The position numbers and the translations under genes are program-made. This document shows, piece after piece, positions 21,845 to 33,023 of a DNA stretch of 64,000 bases. The notes under the pieces were generated by a model. That model did no database searches, was not told the DNA's origin, and worked only from the letters and a program-made list of their open reading frames with translations. The DNA comes from Tipula vernalis (Eukaryota > Arthropoda > Insecta > Diptera > Tipulidae). The stretch is from contig OY282558.1 of assembly GCA_958295665.1 (NCBI GenBank), positions 349,289,034 to 349,353,033 on the forward strand, in the 5' to 3' direction. Position 1 is the stretch's first letter; each line of letters opens with the position of its first letter.

Positions 21845-22322
21845 TGGTAGGATTTTATGAATATTTGTGCCAAATGATATTTTTGTGCGACCCTCAAGGG
21901 CTGAAATTTGTATTTTAACAAATTTCCCTCGCACAAAAAAAAAATGTGTGAATGGAGTTTGGTGGCCATTGACAGGTAATCGCAGAGATAGGTACGCATA
22001 TCTGACTATGCTATGGTATTCAGTAGGATTTCATGAATATTTGTGCCAATCGAGATTTTTATTTGAATAAATTTCCTGTACCAAAAAAAAGACCTGAGGG
22101 TCGCACAGAAATATAGTTTAGCACAAATATTCATGAAAGCTTAGTGAATAGCATGGTATAGTCAGAAATGCGTACCTAACCTGCGATTATCTGTCAATAG
22201 CCACTAAACTCCATCTACACATTTTCTTGTGCCAGGGAAATTTATTAAAATAAAAATCTCAGCCCTTGAGAGTCGCGCAAAAATATCGTTTCTCACATAT
22301 ATTTATGAAATCCTACTGAATA
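21845..22322. repeat. Large inverted repeat with ~180-bp arms
   Basis: The arm 21845-22026 (including GTAGGATTTTATGAATATTT, a CAAGGGCTGAAATTT stretch and GGTACGCATATCTGACTAT) is present as a diverged complement at 22140-22322. The centre (22027-22139) contains a third, partial pair of the same unit: TTCATGAATATTTGTGCC and its complement near 22120. So at least three related units alternate in orientation. A further half unit follows at 22323-22385. Confidence 0.85.
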
Positions 22323-22385
22323 CCACGTCATAGTAAGATCTGTGTACCTATTTCTACGAATATTTATCAATGGTCATTGATCTAA

Positions 22386-23750
22386 CTTCACCGTCACCTT
22401 TTAGTGTACGTGTTCTACTGTTGTCAGGTTTTGAATTTTTGTCATTTTTTTTATCGGAAACTTCACTTTAGTAGATTTATTTGACTTTTTTTAAGTATTT
22501 TCAATCACTGTTTTGGCGAATAGCCAAACCAACAGTTCGTCTGCACTGCACAAAAAATAAACCAGACGGAAAAATCTCCAGAAATACAGAAATAGCGCCT
22601 CCCTTTAATCGTTCACTTAATTATGGCACACTTTCTATTAGCGTGTGTCCTATAATATTGAGTTCTTGCTTCAAAGTAATTCATATTAGGTTCTTATTGT
22701 GGTAGCCCAGTCCAAGGTTTTTCTTGGGATACTTCCAAAACCAGAGCACTTTTAAAGCAACTGACGAATCTCTACACCGCTTGTTTGTAAGGTCAAACTT
22801 CTAATACGTGCAACATTTCACAGAGTTTGGAATAAATAGTCGGACGGAAAGTTTAATAAACCGGCGTATACATTCACTGGGATGGATAGTGTATCGAACT
22901 TAACATTAAACCTACCGACAATTCATATATATCTATTCCTACCGTGACAGGTCAGATGACCGGTTGCGGCAGGTATACACACTTTTCGTAGAAACCAATT
23001 AATAAAAAATAAAAGTAAATATTGAAAAATTTATTGTACGTATATTATTGGAAAAGTCGTGAAGTTTAAAGGCGGTCCAATTACTTTGAATATATACTAT
23101 ATAATCAGGTTGCGCGGTAACCCTAAGTTTTAACAGGTAGTGACAGGTAAAGCAAATCTATATCTACCGACGTGTCGTACTACATGGGGTGAAAAGTTCC
23201 ATGCACTGATAATAAGACGCAACTTTTTTCCAATGTTGTTAATTAAATTACTTCAATAAGACCTACAACAATCTCCCTCAACTTCATTTTACGATCACTC
23301 AATACAAAATCATAGATTTTTTCATTCATTTCTGCTGTTGTCACCTCTTCATATCATCACAAACACTTATGCGACCACGTTTAAATTCACCGACCAAAAA
23401 ACGGATAGTTTCTTAGGATGATACGGCCTTACCCAAAGTTAGACCCTTAAATAATTAATTGCACCACGAATTTCAAATTTATCCATTCTTCACAAAAATC
23501 AGAAATCGTCAATTTGTTTGCTTGTGAAATGCAATCCCAAATGGAAATGGCGCCTAATAAAAGATTATATTGTCGAAATTTAACAATGATGAGAAGTGTT
23601 CGACCAATGCTTTTGAATTTTCGACTTTTACAGAACTTCCCTAAGAACCAAGTAAAATATTTAGTTTAGGCTTTGATGTATCGATTTAGGACTGCACCAA
23701 TCAACTGTATGAGAATAAAGAGTATTTACGGGATATAGATAATATAATAT
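22386..23750. other. Unassigned AT-rich stretch
   Basis: No supported gene. Related short segments GTGACAGGT with CTACCGAC occur at about 22910-22990 and 23130-23175, hinting at a weak inverted or tandem repeat. Reading frames are short on both strands. Confidence 0.5.
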
Positions 23751-23864
23751 AAATGATTTTTAATATGTTTCGAAGATTGTAAGAGAATTCAATCCAGTTT
23801 CGAACTGATGAGCTTATGATTATGAAAAAATCAATCTTCTCATCAGGCCGCGGCGACTGGACTG
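23751..23864 (+). repeat. 114-bp direct copy of the foldback centre
   Basis: Nearly identical to 24183-24296 (from AAATGATTTTTAATATGTTT to CGGCGACTGGACT), about 430 bp upstream. It includes the GC-rich GGCCGCGGCGACTGG motif. Confidence 0.92.
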
Positions 23865-24014
23865 ATTATACCACAATTTACATTCTATATATACAGAATA
23901 TGCTGTGATTTAAGTACTAGCGAATCGTACTAATACAGATGAATTCTCTTACAATTTTTTTTCCTTCTTCACGATATTCACACTGCTCTGTGTATAAGCT
24001 AATTTTTACTTTTT

Positions 24015-24503
24015 ATTAATTTTTTTTGTTGAATGTTAATTAATTCATGTACATAATTTCTAATATGCTACCGGTGGTTAGACCATATTAATTGTGTTTC
24101 GATTAACACGAGAAGTATATTAGTATTTACGAACAGTAACTCAACGAAACCGACTAATAGACAAAATTCTATTTATTTAATTAAATGATTTTTAATATGT
24201 TTCGAAGATTGTAAGAGAATTCAATCCAGTTTCGAACTGATGAGCTTATGATTATGAAAAAATCAATCTTCTCATCAGGCCGCGGCGACTGGACTTAATT
24301 CTCTTACAATCTTCGAAACATATTAAAAATCATTTAATTAAATAAATAGAATTATGTCTATTAGTCGGTTTCGTTGAATTACTGTTCGTAAATACTAATA
24401 TACATACTTCTCGTGTTAATCGAAACACAATTAAAATGGTCTAACCACCGGTAGCATATTATAAATTACATGAATTAATTAACATTCAACAAAAAAAATT
24501 AAT
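24015..24503. repeat. Foldback element with ~207-bp arms and 75-nt centre
   Basis: The left arm 24015-24221 is complementary to the right arm 24297-24503 with only a few mismatches and small indels. Arms contain GCTACCGGTGGTTAGACCAT and its complement. The 75-nt centre (24222-24296) is itself weakly palindromic (TCCAGT..TGATGAG with CTCATCA..ACTGGA). A transcript through this region would form a long hairpin. Confidence 0.93.
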
Positions 24504-25080
24504 ATAATATAGATTTTTCAACGTAATAAGGAGTGAACGGTACTTTTTTTGAATTGGAGCTGTTGCCTGGAGAAGCAATACTTTGCCGATTGACATATTT
24601 CCAATCGAAAAAATTTCCACCCAATTCCAAATAATTGTTACCATAATCCCTGCTCACGGTTATAATGTTATTTATACAATTATCCGGAACATTTTGGTTC
24701 ATACTAAAAATTTCTTTCGAACTTTCGATACGTAGTATCTTGTGTTGCGGAGAAAGAAATCGGCACCCGTCTTGCACTAACTTGTAGCAGATGGACAAAT
24801 TATGTAAAATTGTAAATAAACTTTCCAACGAAAGCTGAAACCTGCTAGACTTGTGGGAGGAAAATAAAGACCCCTCTAGTTAGATAATATGATTCAAGTA
24901 TAGTATATGCATCAAATTGTACGTAATTTTCAGTTATGATCTTTGAAAGTTTTTTATTGGTATCCAGAACAACCGCAGAACATCTCTAATCTGAACAACA
25001 ACCAAATAAATATTAAAGGGATTAAAAGAAATCAATGCCTGTGTTCCGCTCTAATTATTTTAAATCTTCTTTCTTTTCAG
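24504..25080. other. Unassigned; possible intron upstream of the exon at 25081
   Basis: A minus-strand frame of 109 codons (24499-24828) shows no known motif. The segment ends in a pyrimidine-rich TCTTCTTTCTTTTCAG, a good plus-strand splice acceptor at 25080. Confidence 0.45.
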
Positions 25081-25189
25081 TGGTGCTCAACCTTATACTG
25101 AGTTACCGGGTGACAATAACGCAAGTGATGAAACGGCGGAGAATGCCATATCTGCTTCAGCTGATAGTCCAGATGAAATAAATGCTTAA
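25081..25189 (+). CDS. Candidate terminal exon of an unidentified gene
   Basis: The exon follows a strong polypyrimidine tract and CAG acceptor (25065-25080). With phase 1 entry it encodes GAQPYTELPGDNNASDET and continues as a hydrophilic, acidic tail to SPDEINA and a TAA stop (25187-25189), 35 residues in all. Composition is much more gene-like than the surrounding DNA. No upstream exon of the same gene was recognised in the window, possibly because a long repeat-filled intron separates them. Another phase is also open (ending near 25180), so the frame is a judgement. I do not recognise the protein. Confidence 0.42.
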
Positions 25190-25564
25190 CTAAACAAATT
25201 GGGGCATTTCTTAACTTCGTATTATTAATGTGCATCTAAAATATTGTTTTATTATTTTATTTTAACCCAACATTTTTGAAAAATGCAAGTTGCTAAAAGC
25301 AGGCTATTTTATTAGAATTTTGATATTTTTGTTAGATTTAGTCTGTATATTTATTCATAAAGGTATAAATACAATTAATTACCTAATATTTTAAACATAT
25401 CGAAATATCATTGCTAACGTACTAACTTTTACTCGTATTATTAGTTTTGAATATTCCTCAATATTTAATCTATGTAACAACAAAACTATTATGATTACCA
25501 AAAAAATTATTTATGTTAATTATTTTATAAATAAATATTAGCCAATGGAATTCGAAAAATTGTT
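25190..25564. other. AT-rich, possibly the 3' UTR of the exon at 25081
   Basis: No reading frame of note. ATAAATA and similar A/T runs could serve as polyadenylation signals but are not distinctive in this composition. Confidence 0.4.
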
Positions 25565-26902
25565 TCAGTTATCAAGTGCGATGAGAAAACTTAGGAAACT
25601 GATTTTTGTTCGGTAAGTAGTGCAGAAGAATAGACCTTTATTAAGTATCTCGCTCGCTTCGTATTTAAACTCGAAACGATCAAGCAAATCGCTTGGAATA
25701 ATAACAGCATCATTTTCAACATCATAATCCGTTTCTTCGATTGAACCTGACGGTTTGATTCTGGTGACTCTCTTGTTCATGAACATTAAAATAATTTTTT
25801 AACTAAACCATTTACGTATTTAGCGATGCAAGTTAGCATGATTACACTTCGCGACTGGTGGTTTCAAATTTACCGGATTCTGTAGAAACATCACGAGCGT
25901 AATGAAGTCCTTGCAGCGTCTCTCCGATAACCTGATTTTCAGAGCATCCATAAATCCTTCGACAAATGCCCTGGTATTTGACAAAGTGAATTTGATAAAA
26001 ATTTAATAATTCCCTCAGAAGTAACTAGATCAGAATTTCTTTCGCTCAAAGCTTCAACTGCTATTTCCATTGGTTTCAAAACGTGAAGCAATTCTTGTAT
26101 CTTGGGAATTTCCTCCTCGACCGGTTTAACGGTGAATAACCTCGTTTAAGCTGATCTCGAAACGAATTAGGTTTCGCTCGAGCAAATTTATTAAAACGTC
26201 AACCGTATAACTTCCATAAATTCCTATCAGGCACATTAGAATAATGTAAATTCACATTCAAATAACGTCAGTTTTTGAAACTCGCCCATTCATCGAGGGT
26301 CAAATTAATAATTGGCCGGAATTTTCCTTTTTGTATAAATTAATTTTTGCAATCCTTTCTATTTATACCGATTCCTAGTAATCGTGTATGAGTTTCATTA
26401 CATTTGTTTTGGTTTTAGGTAGTTGAAGGCCACGAGCTTATAAACTTTCTCTTATAAATACACTCCTACATAGTATCAAAGAATATCTATACTATTATAT
26501 CTATAGTATAGATATTCTTTGATAGTATACACCAGAAATTGAAAAGCCATTTAATGCACTTAGTTTAGACAAAATTTCAGCCATAGACTGTCGTTTGGTC
26601 TACTTTAATATGGTAGGTTAAATTTTAGGATGTTTTGACGTTGATGGTCCTGCACATAAATTTGCTTCATTTTCAGCTGGCTTACTAAGTTTTTCTGGAT
26701 GAACTGCTGTAATATGATGGAGTAATCCACTGGTTGACGAATGATGATCCAGTTCAAGCAATCTTGGTTGAACAGTGTAATCAAGAAGCTTTCTCGCGAC
26801 TTTCGTCTCTTTTGAAATAATTCCACATTTCTGATACATTTCTTTTAGACATGTTCTCAAAAAAAAAAAAAAAATGCTGTTATAATTATTTATCCATAAC
26901 AT
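25565..26902 (-). pseudogene. hAT-like transposase relic with BED-type finger
   Basis: On the minus strand, an N-terminal piece near 26860-26620 reads MYQKCGIISKE and then STSGLLHHITAVHPEKL, which resembles the second half of a BED zinc finger (H..H spacing). Further down (about 26130-25990), IQELLHVLKPMEIAVEALSE and DLVTSEGIIKFLSN match the middle of hAT transposases. Next, FVEGFMDALKIRLSERR and ITLVMFLQNP (about 25960-25870) follow in the usual order. Stops and frame changes separate the pieces. The last frame (25786-25565) is acidic and not clearly part of the family. No 8-bp duplication or hAT ends were located. Confidence 0.62.
26471..26527. repeat. 24-bp-arm hairpin
   Basis: Arms 26471-26494 (TAGTATCAAAGAATATCTAT..) and 26504-26527 are complementary with about one mismatch, separated by 9 nt. 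Function unknown; it lies just downstream of the hAT BED region on the opposite side. Confidence 0.85.
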
Positions 26903-27135
26903 TCTCTATTCGGAAAAAATTAAATTCAGTTAACTCCTTGTTTTTTTTTCGACTTACCACGCCACTCGGTCTTGGATACATTAAGAAACACAGTACACTA
27001 TTTAGCAAACACTAACTATGCAAAACAGCAATTATCCGACTTACAAAATTAACAACATAAACAAGTACAAGTATACAAGATGTAGCTAATTACATAAATT
27101 GTCAAAAACTTTCAAAAACACTCAAAAACTTCTTA

Positions 27136-27848
27136 GGTTAGGTTAGGTTTGGGTGGCGGTCCACAAGGACCAGGCATAGACAAAAAAATGGTCTGTAGCC
27201 ATACCACTAATAATTGTTTCCTCCACCTCATTGGAACCATTTTGAGCTGTTAACAAAGCGCTGGATACTCCTGACGTCCATCCTACAGAGGTCCGTCAGG
27301 TCTTTGAAGAGGGGTTGCCCCTAGAAACTTTAGTCTGTTTCGTGCCAGACGAGGGCAGGTGCAAAGAAGATGAAGTACTGTCTCTTCCTCCTCTTCGTCC
27401 TCGCAACTACGACAGTCGTCATGTGAGAAGACACCAAGTCTACTCGCATGCCTCCCTATGAGACATTGCCCCGTAATCACTCCAACAACCACACTGATCT
27501 GACTTCGCTGAAGTGAGATCAGCTGTTTGGATCTCGCCAAGTCCAACTTTGGCCAGACCTGCCGAGTTATTACGCAAGAAGTGATACTTGACCATCTGTC
27601 ATTCGTCAGCTTGCTAGCTTCTTCCTGAAGCAGCAGTTTGCATACCGCAAGAGGCATTTCAATATCCTTTCTTCTTTCTGAGAAGTGGTCCGTTGTACCA
27701 CGTCGAGCCCTGTACTTATGAAATGTCTGTCCACCCATAAAATGTGGATGTTGAACTGATCTGCCATCTCGTTAAGAGATGAGAGACAGTTCTGGACTAC
27801 TTTCGACGTGAGGACGTGCGATTGAAGCGCTTTAATGCAGCAATCAGC
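27136..27848 (-). mobile_element. 5'-truncated I/R1-type LINE, 713 bp, 12-bp target duplication
   Basis: AAAAACTTCTTA is present at 27124-27135 and 27849-27860, flanking the element exactly. On the minus strand the element ends in CCTAACCTAACC, i.e. its 3' tail is a few CCTAA units. It covers only the end of the RNase H domain, the C-terminal zinc-binding region and the 3' UTR. The same family supplies the long copy at 56431-60060. Confidence 0.93.
27283..27848 (-). pseudogene. LINE ORF2 C-terminus (RNase H end and zinc-binding region)
   Basis: From 27848 the minus strand reads the RNase H tail (VVQNCLSSLNEMADQFNIH, then a damaged WMPGH region), a frame change near 27740, and then CKLLLQEEASKLTNDRW. 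It continues through VVVGVITGQCLIGRHASRLG and DDCRSCEDEEEEETVLHLLC, CPRLARNR, FLGA. The C..C..H..C arrangement is the zinc-binding tail found after RNase H in many insect LINEs. The neighbouring copy at 56600-57460 has the same order. The 5' part is missing because the insertion was truncated. Not functional. Confidence 0.9.
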
Positions 27849-27860
27849 AAAAACTTCTTA

Positions 27861-28118
27861 CTTCAAAAACAATTTATAATTCAGCATTAGAATCGAACTT
27901 TAACACATCTTTATTGCGAATTTTAATAAATAAACAAAAATTAATGCGTTTAAATGTATTCAATTGTTTTTATTTTATACATCAAAAATCTAAATTGTGT
28001 GAAAAGAGATTTTTCGTAAATACGCGATTTTAACCAAAATTTCCGATAATCGGGATTATAAAAATTGATCAATTTCCCGGGATTTCGCTCCCGGGAAATC
28101 CCGGGTAGAACCCACTAC
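27861..28118. other. AT-rich stretch; includes a CCCGGG-containing repeat
   Basis: Near 28075-28105, CCCGGGATTTC and GCTCCCGGGAAATCCCGGGT form short overlapping inverted repeats. Otherwise nothing is recognised. Confidence 0.5.
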
Positions 28119-28340
28119 CTTAGAGTGATGGATTGGAGCCACGCCTTATCTCTACCATCTCTACACAGACCTTTGAACCGTAAATATAACGTCTGGTAAT
28201 GGTTGAATTTGGTCAGCCAAACAGCACGCATGTTGTTATCAATTAATAAATTAAATTGTTGGTCAGTCGCGAAGACCGACTCAATCAGGACCACGGTTGT
28301 ATTTGCCACGGTGTAGTAAGCAACTGTCTTAATAACTCCT
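28119..28340 (-). CDS. Candidate internal exon of an unidentified gene
   Basis: On the minus strand, a CATGTCATGTAG acceptor precedes 28340 and a GTAGTG donor follows 28119. The 222-nt exon is open in one frame: GVIKTVAYYTVANTTVVLIE, then SVFATDQQFNLLIDNNM and RAVWLTKFNHYQTLYLRFK, ending LQSITL. Composition is balanced, with a hydrophobic segment near the start that could be membrane-associated. No partner exons were found on either side, and the neighbours are retroelements. I do not recognise the family. It could be an isolated exon of a gene with long introns or a captured gene fragment. Confidence 0.38.
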
Positions 28341-28535
28341 CTACATGACATGAAATAAATTCTAAGTAAGTTTTAGCATACTTTCCAGGCGAAATAATTT
28401 AGGAATTTCAAACTACATTTCAATATTTTTAATTTGGAAATATTTCATTATGAAGAACTCATTGATGGGGTTTTTAGAAAGGCAATATGATGTATTACTG
28501 AACCAAGTGACGGTAATTATTTTTTGTTTTTCTAG

Positions 28536-28577
28536 GTGAAGTTTGTAGCCGGAGACGAAGCCGATCATTTTAATTAG
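28536..28577 (+). CDS. Possible small terminal exon
   Basis: A pyrimidine-rich TTTTTTGTTTTTCTAG acceptor ends at 28535. The following 14 codons read VKFVAGDEADHFN and stop with TAG. An AATAAA lies at 28617-28622. The nearest upstream open stretch (28450-28512, MKNSLMGFLERQYD..) would leave an intron of only 23 nt, so it is not a convincing partner. Low confidence; the signals are suggestive only. Confidence 0.22.
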   Translation: MKFVAGDEADHFN

Positions 28578-28659
28578 TAAACAAAATTACAAAATTGGTT
28601 TCATCGATCATTTTTCAATAAAGACAAATGACTTATATAAATAAGTTAGAGTTATAGTT

Positions 28660-30440
28660 TCTATGGACACAGCTAGACAAGTGAAGAAAATGGCAAGTAG
28701 TGATCGCAGGAAATATACGGAAGACATTCTCACCACTGCCGAATCAGCGGCAGCAAATAGAAATATGCGCACATTACATCAATGTGTAAGAAAGGTTACC
28801 CGAAAAATTTACAAATATACCACCTATAAAGGATTCAAACAGACAAGTCCTAACTACAGACGACCAACAACTAAATAGATGGAAAGAGTTCTTTGAGAAC
28901 AACTGCATAGATAGCGAACCAGTTGAGGAGCTTCCAGATGCCAACTATAATAAAACCATTAATACCCACCACCAACGGAGCGGGAAGTTACAAGTGCCAT
29001 AAAGAAGCTGAAAAATAATAAAACCGATGGAACCGACAACATACCAGCTGAATTACTCAATGGTGACGCGTTTACAACTGCAGGAGCACTAACACCACTA
29101 TTAGCAGAAGTGTGGAATACCGGAAAAATTCCGCAAAAATGGAAAGAGGGCTTAACCATAACGATTCCAAAATAAGGCGACTTAAGATAATGCAAAAACT
29201 GGCGAGGCATCTCTCTTCTTAACAGTATAATGAAAGTACTAGCAATGATCATCCTTGAACGAATATCACCAACTGTTAACCAACATATAAGAAACGAACA
29301 AGCTGGTTTCAGACCAGGAAGAAGCTGTACAGACCACATTAGCACTGTTCGAATTATCATCGAACAATTTAACGAATGGAACTCACCAATATATCTACTG
29401 TTCGTCGACTTCGAACGCGCATTCGATTCCATCAAAAGAAGCGCAATCTGGAAAGCACTCTGCGAAATAGACATTCCGAGGAAAATAACCGAACTCGTCC
29501 GAGAACTGTACCGGGTTGCTGGAAATAGAGTTCAAGTGACACATACTACAACACACAAGGAGTCAGACAAGGATGTGTATCTCCACTACTGTTCCTCATA
29601 GTACTGGATAGTGTCATGCGCAAGCTAGACATCGCATCACCAAACGGAATCCAGTAGGATCCAATTAGAAGACTCAACGATCTCGACTACGCAAATGATA
29701 TCTGCCTGCTAACACACATGCAGCAAAAGCTACAGAAGTTATCAGAATTAGCACAAGATGTCGGGCTCAAGATAAATATAAGAAAGACAAAGGCCCTGAG
29801 ACTGAACACAAGCACTAGTACACCACTTCGCATCAACCAAGACACAATAGAAGATGTCGAAAAATTCGTATACATCGGCTGTACTGTGTCAAGATCAGGT
29901 GGAACGGAAGAAGACATTAACCAATGCATCAACAAAGCGAGAAACACGTTCAATATGCTCCATAAGATCTGGAATGCATCCGTCCTGTCAAGAAATACCA
30001 AGATACGAATTTTCAATGCCTGTGTAAAATCAGTACTGCTGTATGGCTGTGAAACGTGGAAACATACGCAGAAAATAACAAGAAGGCTCCAAGTATTTGT
30101 GAATAAATGCCTTAGGCGATTAATCAAATGCTTTTGGCCGAATACCATTATAAATGAAGAACTGCTGCAACAAACTAACCAAGTGGACATTGAGAATGAG
30201 ATCAGGAAATGGAGATGGATAGGACACACGCTGAGAAAGACACCAAGTGACATAAACAGGATGTTATTGGAATGGAATCCGCAAGGAAAGAGGAGAAAAA
30301 ACTTCTTCAGACCACACTGCTGAGTAGCTAGTGAAATGAAAATACCAATTTCTGCTCGGATCACTCGTAGAAAGCTTAGGAAGCTGATCTGAAAGGCTTT
30401 AAGGCTAGGAAGAAACCATGGCTCTCCGACAGCAACAAGA
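28660..30440 (+). mobile_element. RTE-like LINE relic (linker, reverse transcriptase, C-terminus)
   Basis: Plus-strand LINE sequence begins inside the linker between endonuclease and reverse transcriptase (28663) and runs through the whole polymerase to the C-terminal region (30440). The endonuclease is absent, consistent with 5' truncation. No poly-A or target duplication was identified at 30440-30540. Confidence 0.8.
28663..30440 (+). pseudogene. RTE-like reverse transcriptase ORF, frameshifted
   Basis: The linker (TARQVKKMASSDRRKYTEDI, 28670) is followed by EVTSAIKKLKNNKTDGTDNI and LLNGDAF (29000), WNTGKIPQKWKEG (29120), NEQAGFRPGRSCTDHI (29295) and LLFVDFERAFDSI (29400, the first catalytic Asp block). 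The usual FADD box appears as DYANDICLL (about 29690), a mutated form. The C-terminal part carries YIGCTVSRSGGTEEDI, SVLLYGCETW and KWRWIGHTLRK (29870-30240), the order seen in RTE-related LINEs of invertebrates. Stops and frame changes occur near 28880, 29175, 29600 and 29655. A long antisense frame (29687-30364) is a shadow. Confidence 0.83.
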
Positions 30441-30619
30441 AGGGTCGGTATAAATGGGCCCTAAAATACCAACATTTCACCGAAGAATATTGGTCAAATA
30501 TCGTGTTAAGTTAGTCAATTTTATGCCCCATTAATATTAAACAATTTGATTTTAAAATAAAATTTATTGATAAGAATATTTTAGTTTTCCGAAGACTCTA
30601 TATTTTCCTTTATTTCAAA

Positions 30620-31100
30620 TTTTTGGTACTCCTGGTGTGACCTTTGTGCGTCGCCGGCTAGGCGAAGAATTTAGTCTAGGGTGTGTGGTACCAACCAAAA
30701 CGGTCTTGGGCTACATGGCTCTTTCTGGAGTTGGCGAAATGTTCGTGCATGAGAGCCACGTGAACTCTTTAAAATACATAAATGCCCAGTACCCGGACTT
30801 GAACCCCATAGAACATTTATGGGGTTTATTAAAACACAAATTCAAGCGCCACACAATAAACACCAAAGAATAGCTAAATCGTCGCCTCCGCCTGAAGACT
30901 GAAAAAAACTTGTAAGCTCTCTATCCAAAAGAATTTCTGCCATTATTATGGCCAAGCGTCGACCTACAAAATATTGATTTTATTTGAATAAATAGTAATG
31001 TTAACCCGTATAAATTGTTTCAATTTATTTCAATTTGATACTCCCCAAAAAATTGCAAGATATAATATGAGTGTTCAATAATTTTGGCCAAGGCTTGGAC
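30620..31100 (+). pseudogene. Tc1-like transposase fragment with internal deletion
   Basis: The plus strand reads VTFVRRRLGEEFSLGC, then MALSGVGEMFV (a diverged WGCMALSGVG block), then YPDLNPIEHLWGLLKHKFKR, whose Glu is the third catalytic residue of Tc1 proteins. The segment holding the second catalytic Asp (HDNDPKH-like) is missing between about 30760 and 30790. After the stop at 30871 a degenerate C-terminus continues to about 30980. AGTGTTCAATAATTTTGGCC near 31070-31090 looks like a Tc1-type end. Inactive. Confidence 0.8.
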
Positions 31101-31589
31101 CCATTTTGATTGTTGCCTTGATGTTCATAGACATGTATTTAATCGAAGCAGCAGGACATATATTTCTCCAAAATAAAAAAAATGGTGTTAGTATTATTTT
31201 AAGAAAATCTTCACACGTCTATTGACCAGTGTAAAAGTAGGGAAAACGCCTCTCGCGGTAAAAATTTAAATTGAACTGGATACATAAATTTAAAAAAATG
31301 TGACAAAAATCGAATTAACGTCTAGATTATGCAAGAGCTAACCAGTTTATTTACGAAAATCAATCTAAATTATAAGAAAGAAAACACAATCAACACGAAA
31401 AAATCTGTATCCGCCTCAGTTGGAAAATTTTCCGCTACGTAGAATCAGTGATGGTCAAATCGTCAATAAAGAGTTGTGAAGTTTATACTAAATGTTTCAA
31501 AATACAAAGAAATTAATGTGTTGGTAAATTGCAAACATTTAGGCGATTTTAAAAAACGCTTAATTAGCATATTTATATTGAGTCCGCCA

Positions 31590-31960
31590 TTAGACACCCA
31601 GTTCCAGATTTTTTTTCTTGGTTTCCTTGTTACTAGGACCAAATAACAGTATCATCTGTCCGAACAGCCAGTTTCATGAAGTTCTAAAAAATTCTACACC
31701 CTAAAATTTGGCCTGGTTTACACCAACCCCATACTTCATTCAGCACTCAAACTTGGAGTAATACTAAACAAGGTTCCAAATTTTTCTCGTCGGTTTCCTT
31801 GATACTGGGATTGGAAAACGGTAATATCTGTTCAGCTATGGATTGCACCAACCCCCATATTTCATTAATTAGTTAAAACTTATAGTTCTAGGTTTTTCTG
31901 ATGATGGTATTATCTGTCCGAAGGACCCGTTCTATTATATTCCACCTCTTCATTAGATCT
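31590..31960 (+). repeat. Diverged tandem repeat, about 2.5 units of ~150 bp
   Basis: Three segments share TTCTTGGTTTCCTTG.TACT, GTAT.ATCTGTCC.A and CACCAACCCCATA..TTCATT (around 31615, 31780 and 31890). The surrounding 31100-32190 has no recognised gene. Confidence 0.7.
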
Positions 31961-32834
31961 TAAAAAAGATGAAACTTTTCTAAAAATTGTGAGTTCAATG
32001 TCCTCTAGTTGTGACAATAACCTAGATGCTGGGTGGTCACGCTAAATGTCAGCAACGGGCCTGATCAATGTGTCAATGAGTTAATGATCTGCCAATTTAA
32101 CAAAATCCGGTCGTGATCGGAGACCTTTGGATACTAGGCGACCTCCAGGCTCCAGATCTAACATGTGTCTATGTACAGGTAAATCTTTTTTTCTTAAGTA
32201 AGGAGTAGGTGTGTGGTGGCCAGCTCTTGACAAAGATAGATACAAGAAAGAAAACGATGGAAAATGTGCAAATAAAGTCTTGTATGCACATTAGTGGGGG
32301 CATTGATAACGACAGATTCGCGTGCATTACAGGTTATTTTCCACCTTCCTCCTGTTGATATTTTCGTGGAAATGTATACATACCGGGCACTATTACTTCT
32401 GCTGCAATCGGAAAGGGTAACTGTGAGGAAACCTATAAGGTGGAGAAAGATGTACGTATGCAGTATAGGAAGACAATAATGGCCAAAACTGAACTTGGAG
32501 CAAACCAATGAAGAGACTGTAGTTTATTTTTCTGTTCGACATTAGCACACAGAAGGTACAAACAGATGGGTAAATATATAACGAATAATCTCTCGAATCT
32601 CGAAAATATAAAAGTGCGAGATATCTCACGCTACATAAGTTAATAGCTCCGCAGAGGTAGGAAAGGAGTAGAATTTAGTGATATCAATCACAACGTACCG
32701 TGACCAGTCTGAACGTACAGAAGTAGACACTACAACCTAACCTAACCCTACTGTTTAGTATGATGTCATATGCAATACTTCTATACTATATGAGTTTGCA
32801 TACAAAAACCCTGTTTCAACATGCAAGGGCAATA
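31961..32834. other. Unassigned stretch
   Basis: Several short frames on both strands (32194-32508 -, 32294-32479 +) show no known motif. A plus-strand AACCTAACCTAACCCTAC at about 32727-32745 resembles the 3' tail of the CCTAA-ended LINE family, but no coding part precedes it. Confidence 0.45.
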
Positions 32835-33023
32835 ATAAATTTCTGAAAATCGCTGATTAGTTGACTTTGAGGTACATCGTGCACCTTACTATTCTGTAGG
32901 GAAATCCGATGATCACGGTCTCTAGCTCTGTTTAAATAAATTTCTAAAATCGCTGATTAGTTGACTTAGGGGTGCACCGTGCACCTTACTACCCTGTAAG
33001 GAAATCCGATGATTACGGTCATA
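32835..33023 (+). repeat. Tandem duplication, unit ~101 bp
   Basis: Two copies of ATAAATTTCT..AAAATCGCTGATTAG through GGAAATCCGATGAT.ACGGTC start at 32835 and 32936, about 85-90% alike. Confidence 0.9.

Noticed and set aside
28959..29474. 171-codon minus-strand open frame
   Set aside because: Shadow of the RTE-like reverse transcriptase on the plus strand.
29687..30364. 225-codon open frame on the minus strand
   Set aside because: It lies exactly antisense to the RTE-like C-terminal coding region, and its composition follows from the sense codons; no independent motif.
32727..32745. 3' end of a third CCTAA-tailed LINE on the plus strand
   Set aside because: Only the short AACCTAACC string is present, without the zinc-tail coding sequence or matching 3' UTR.
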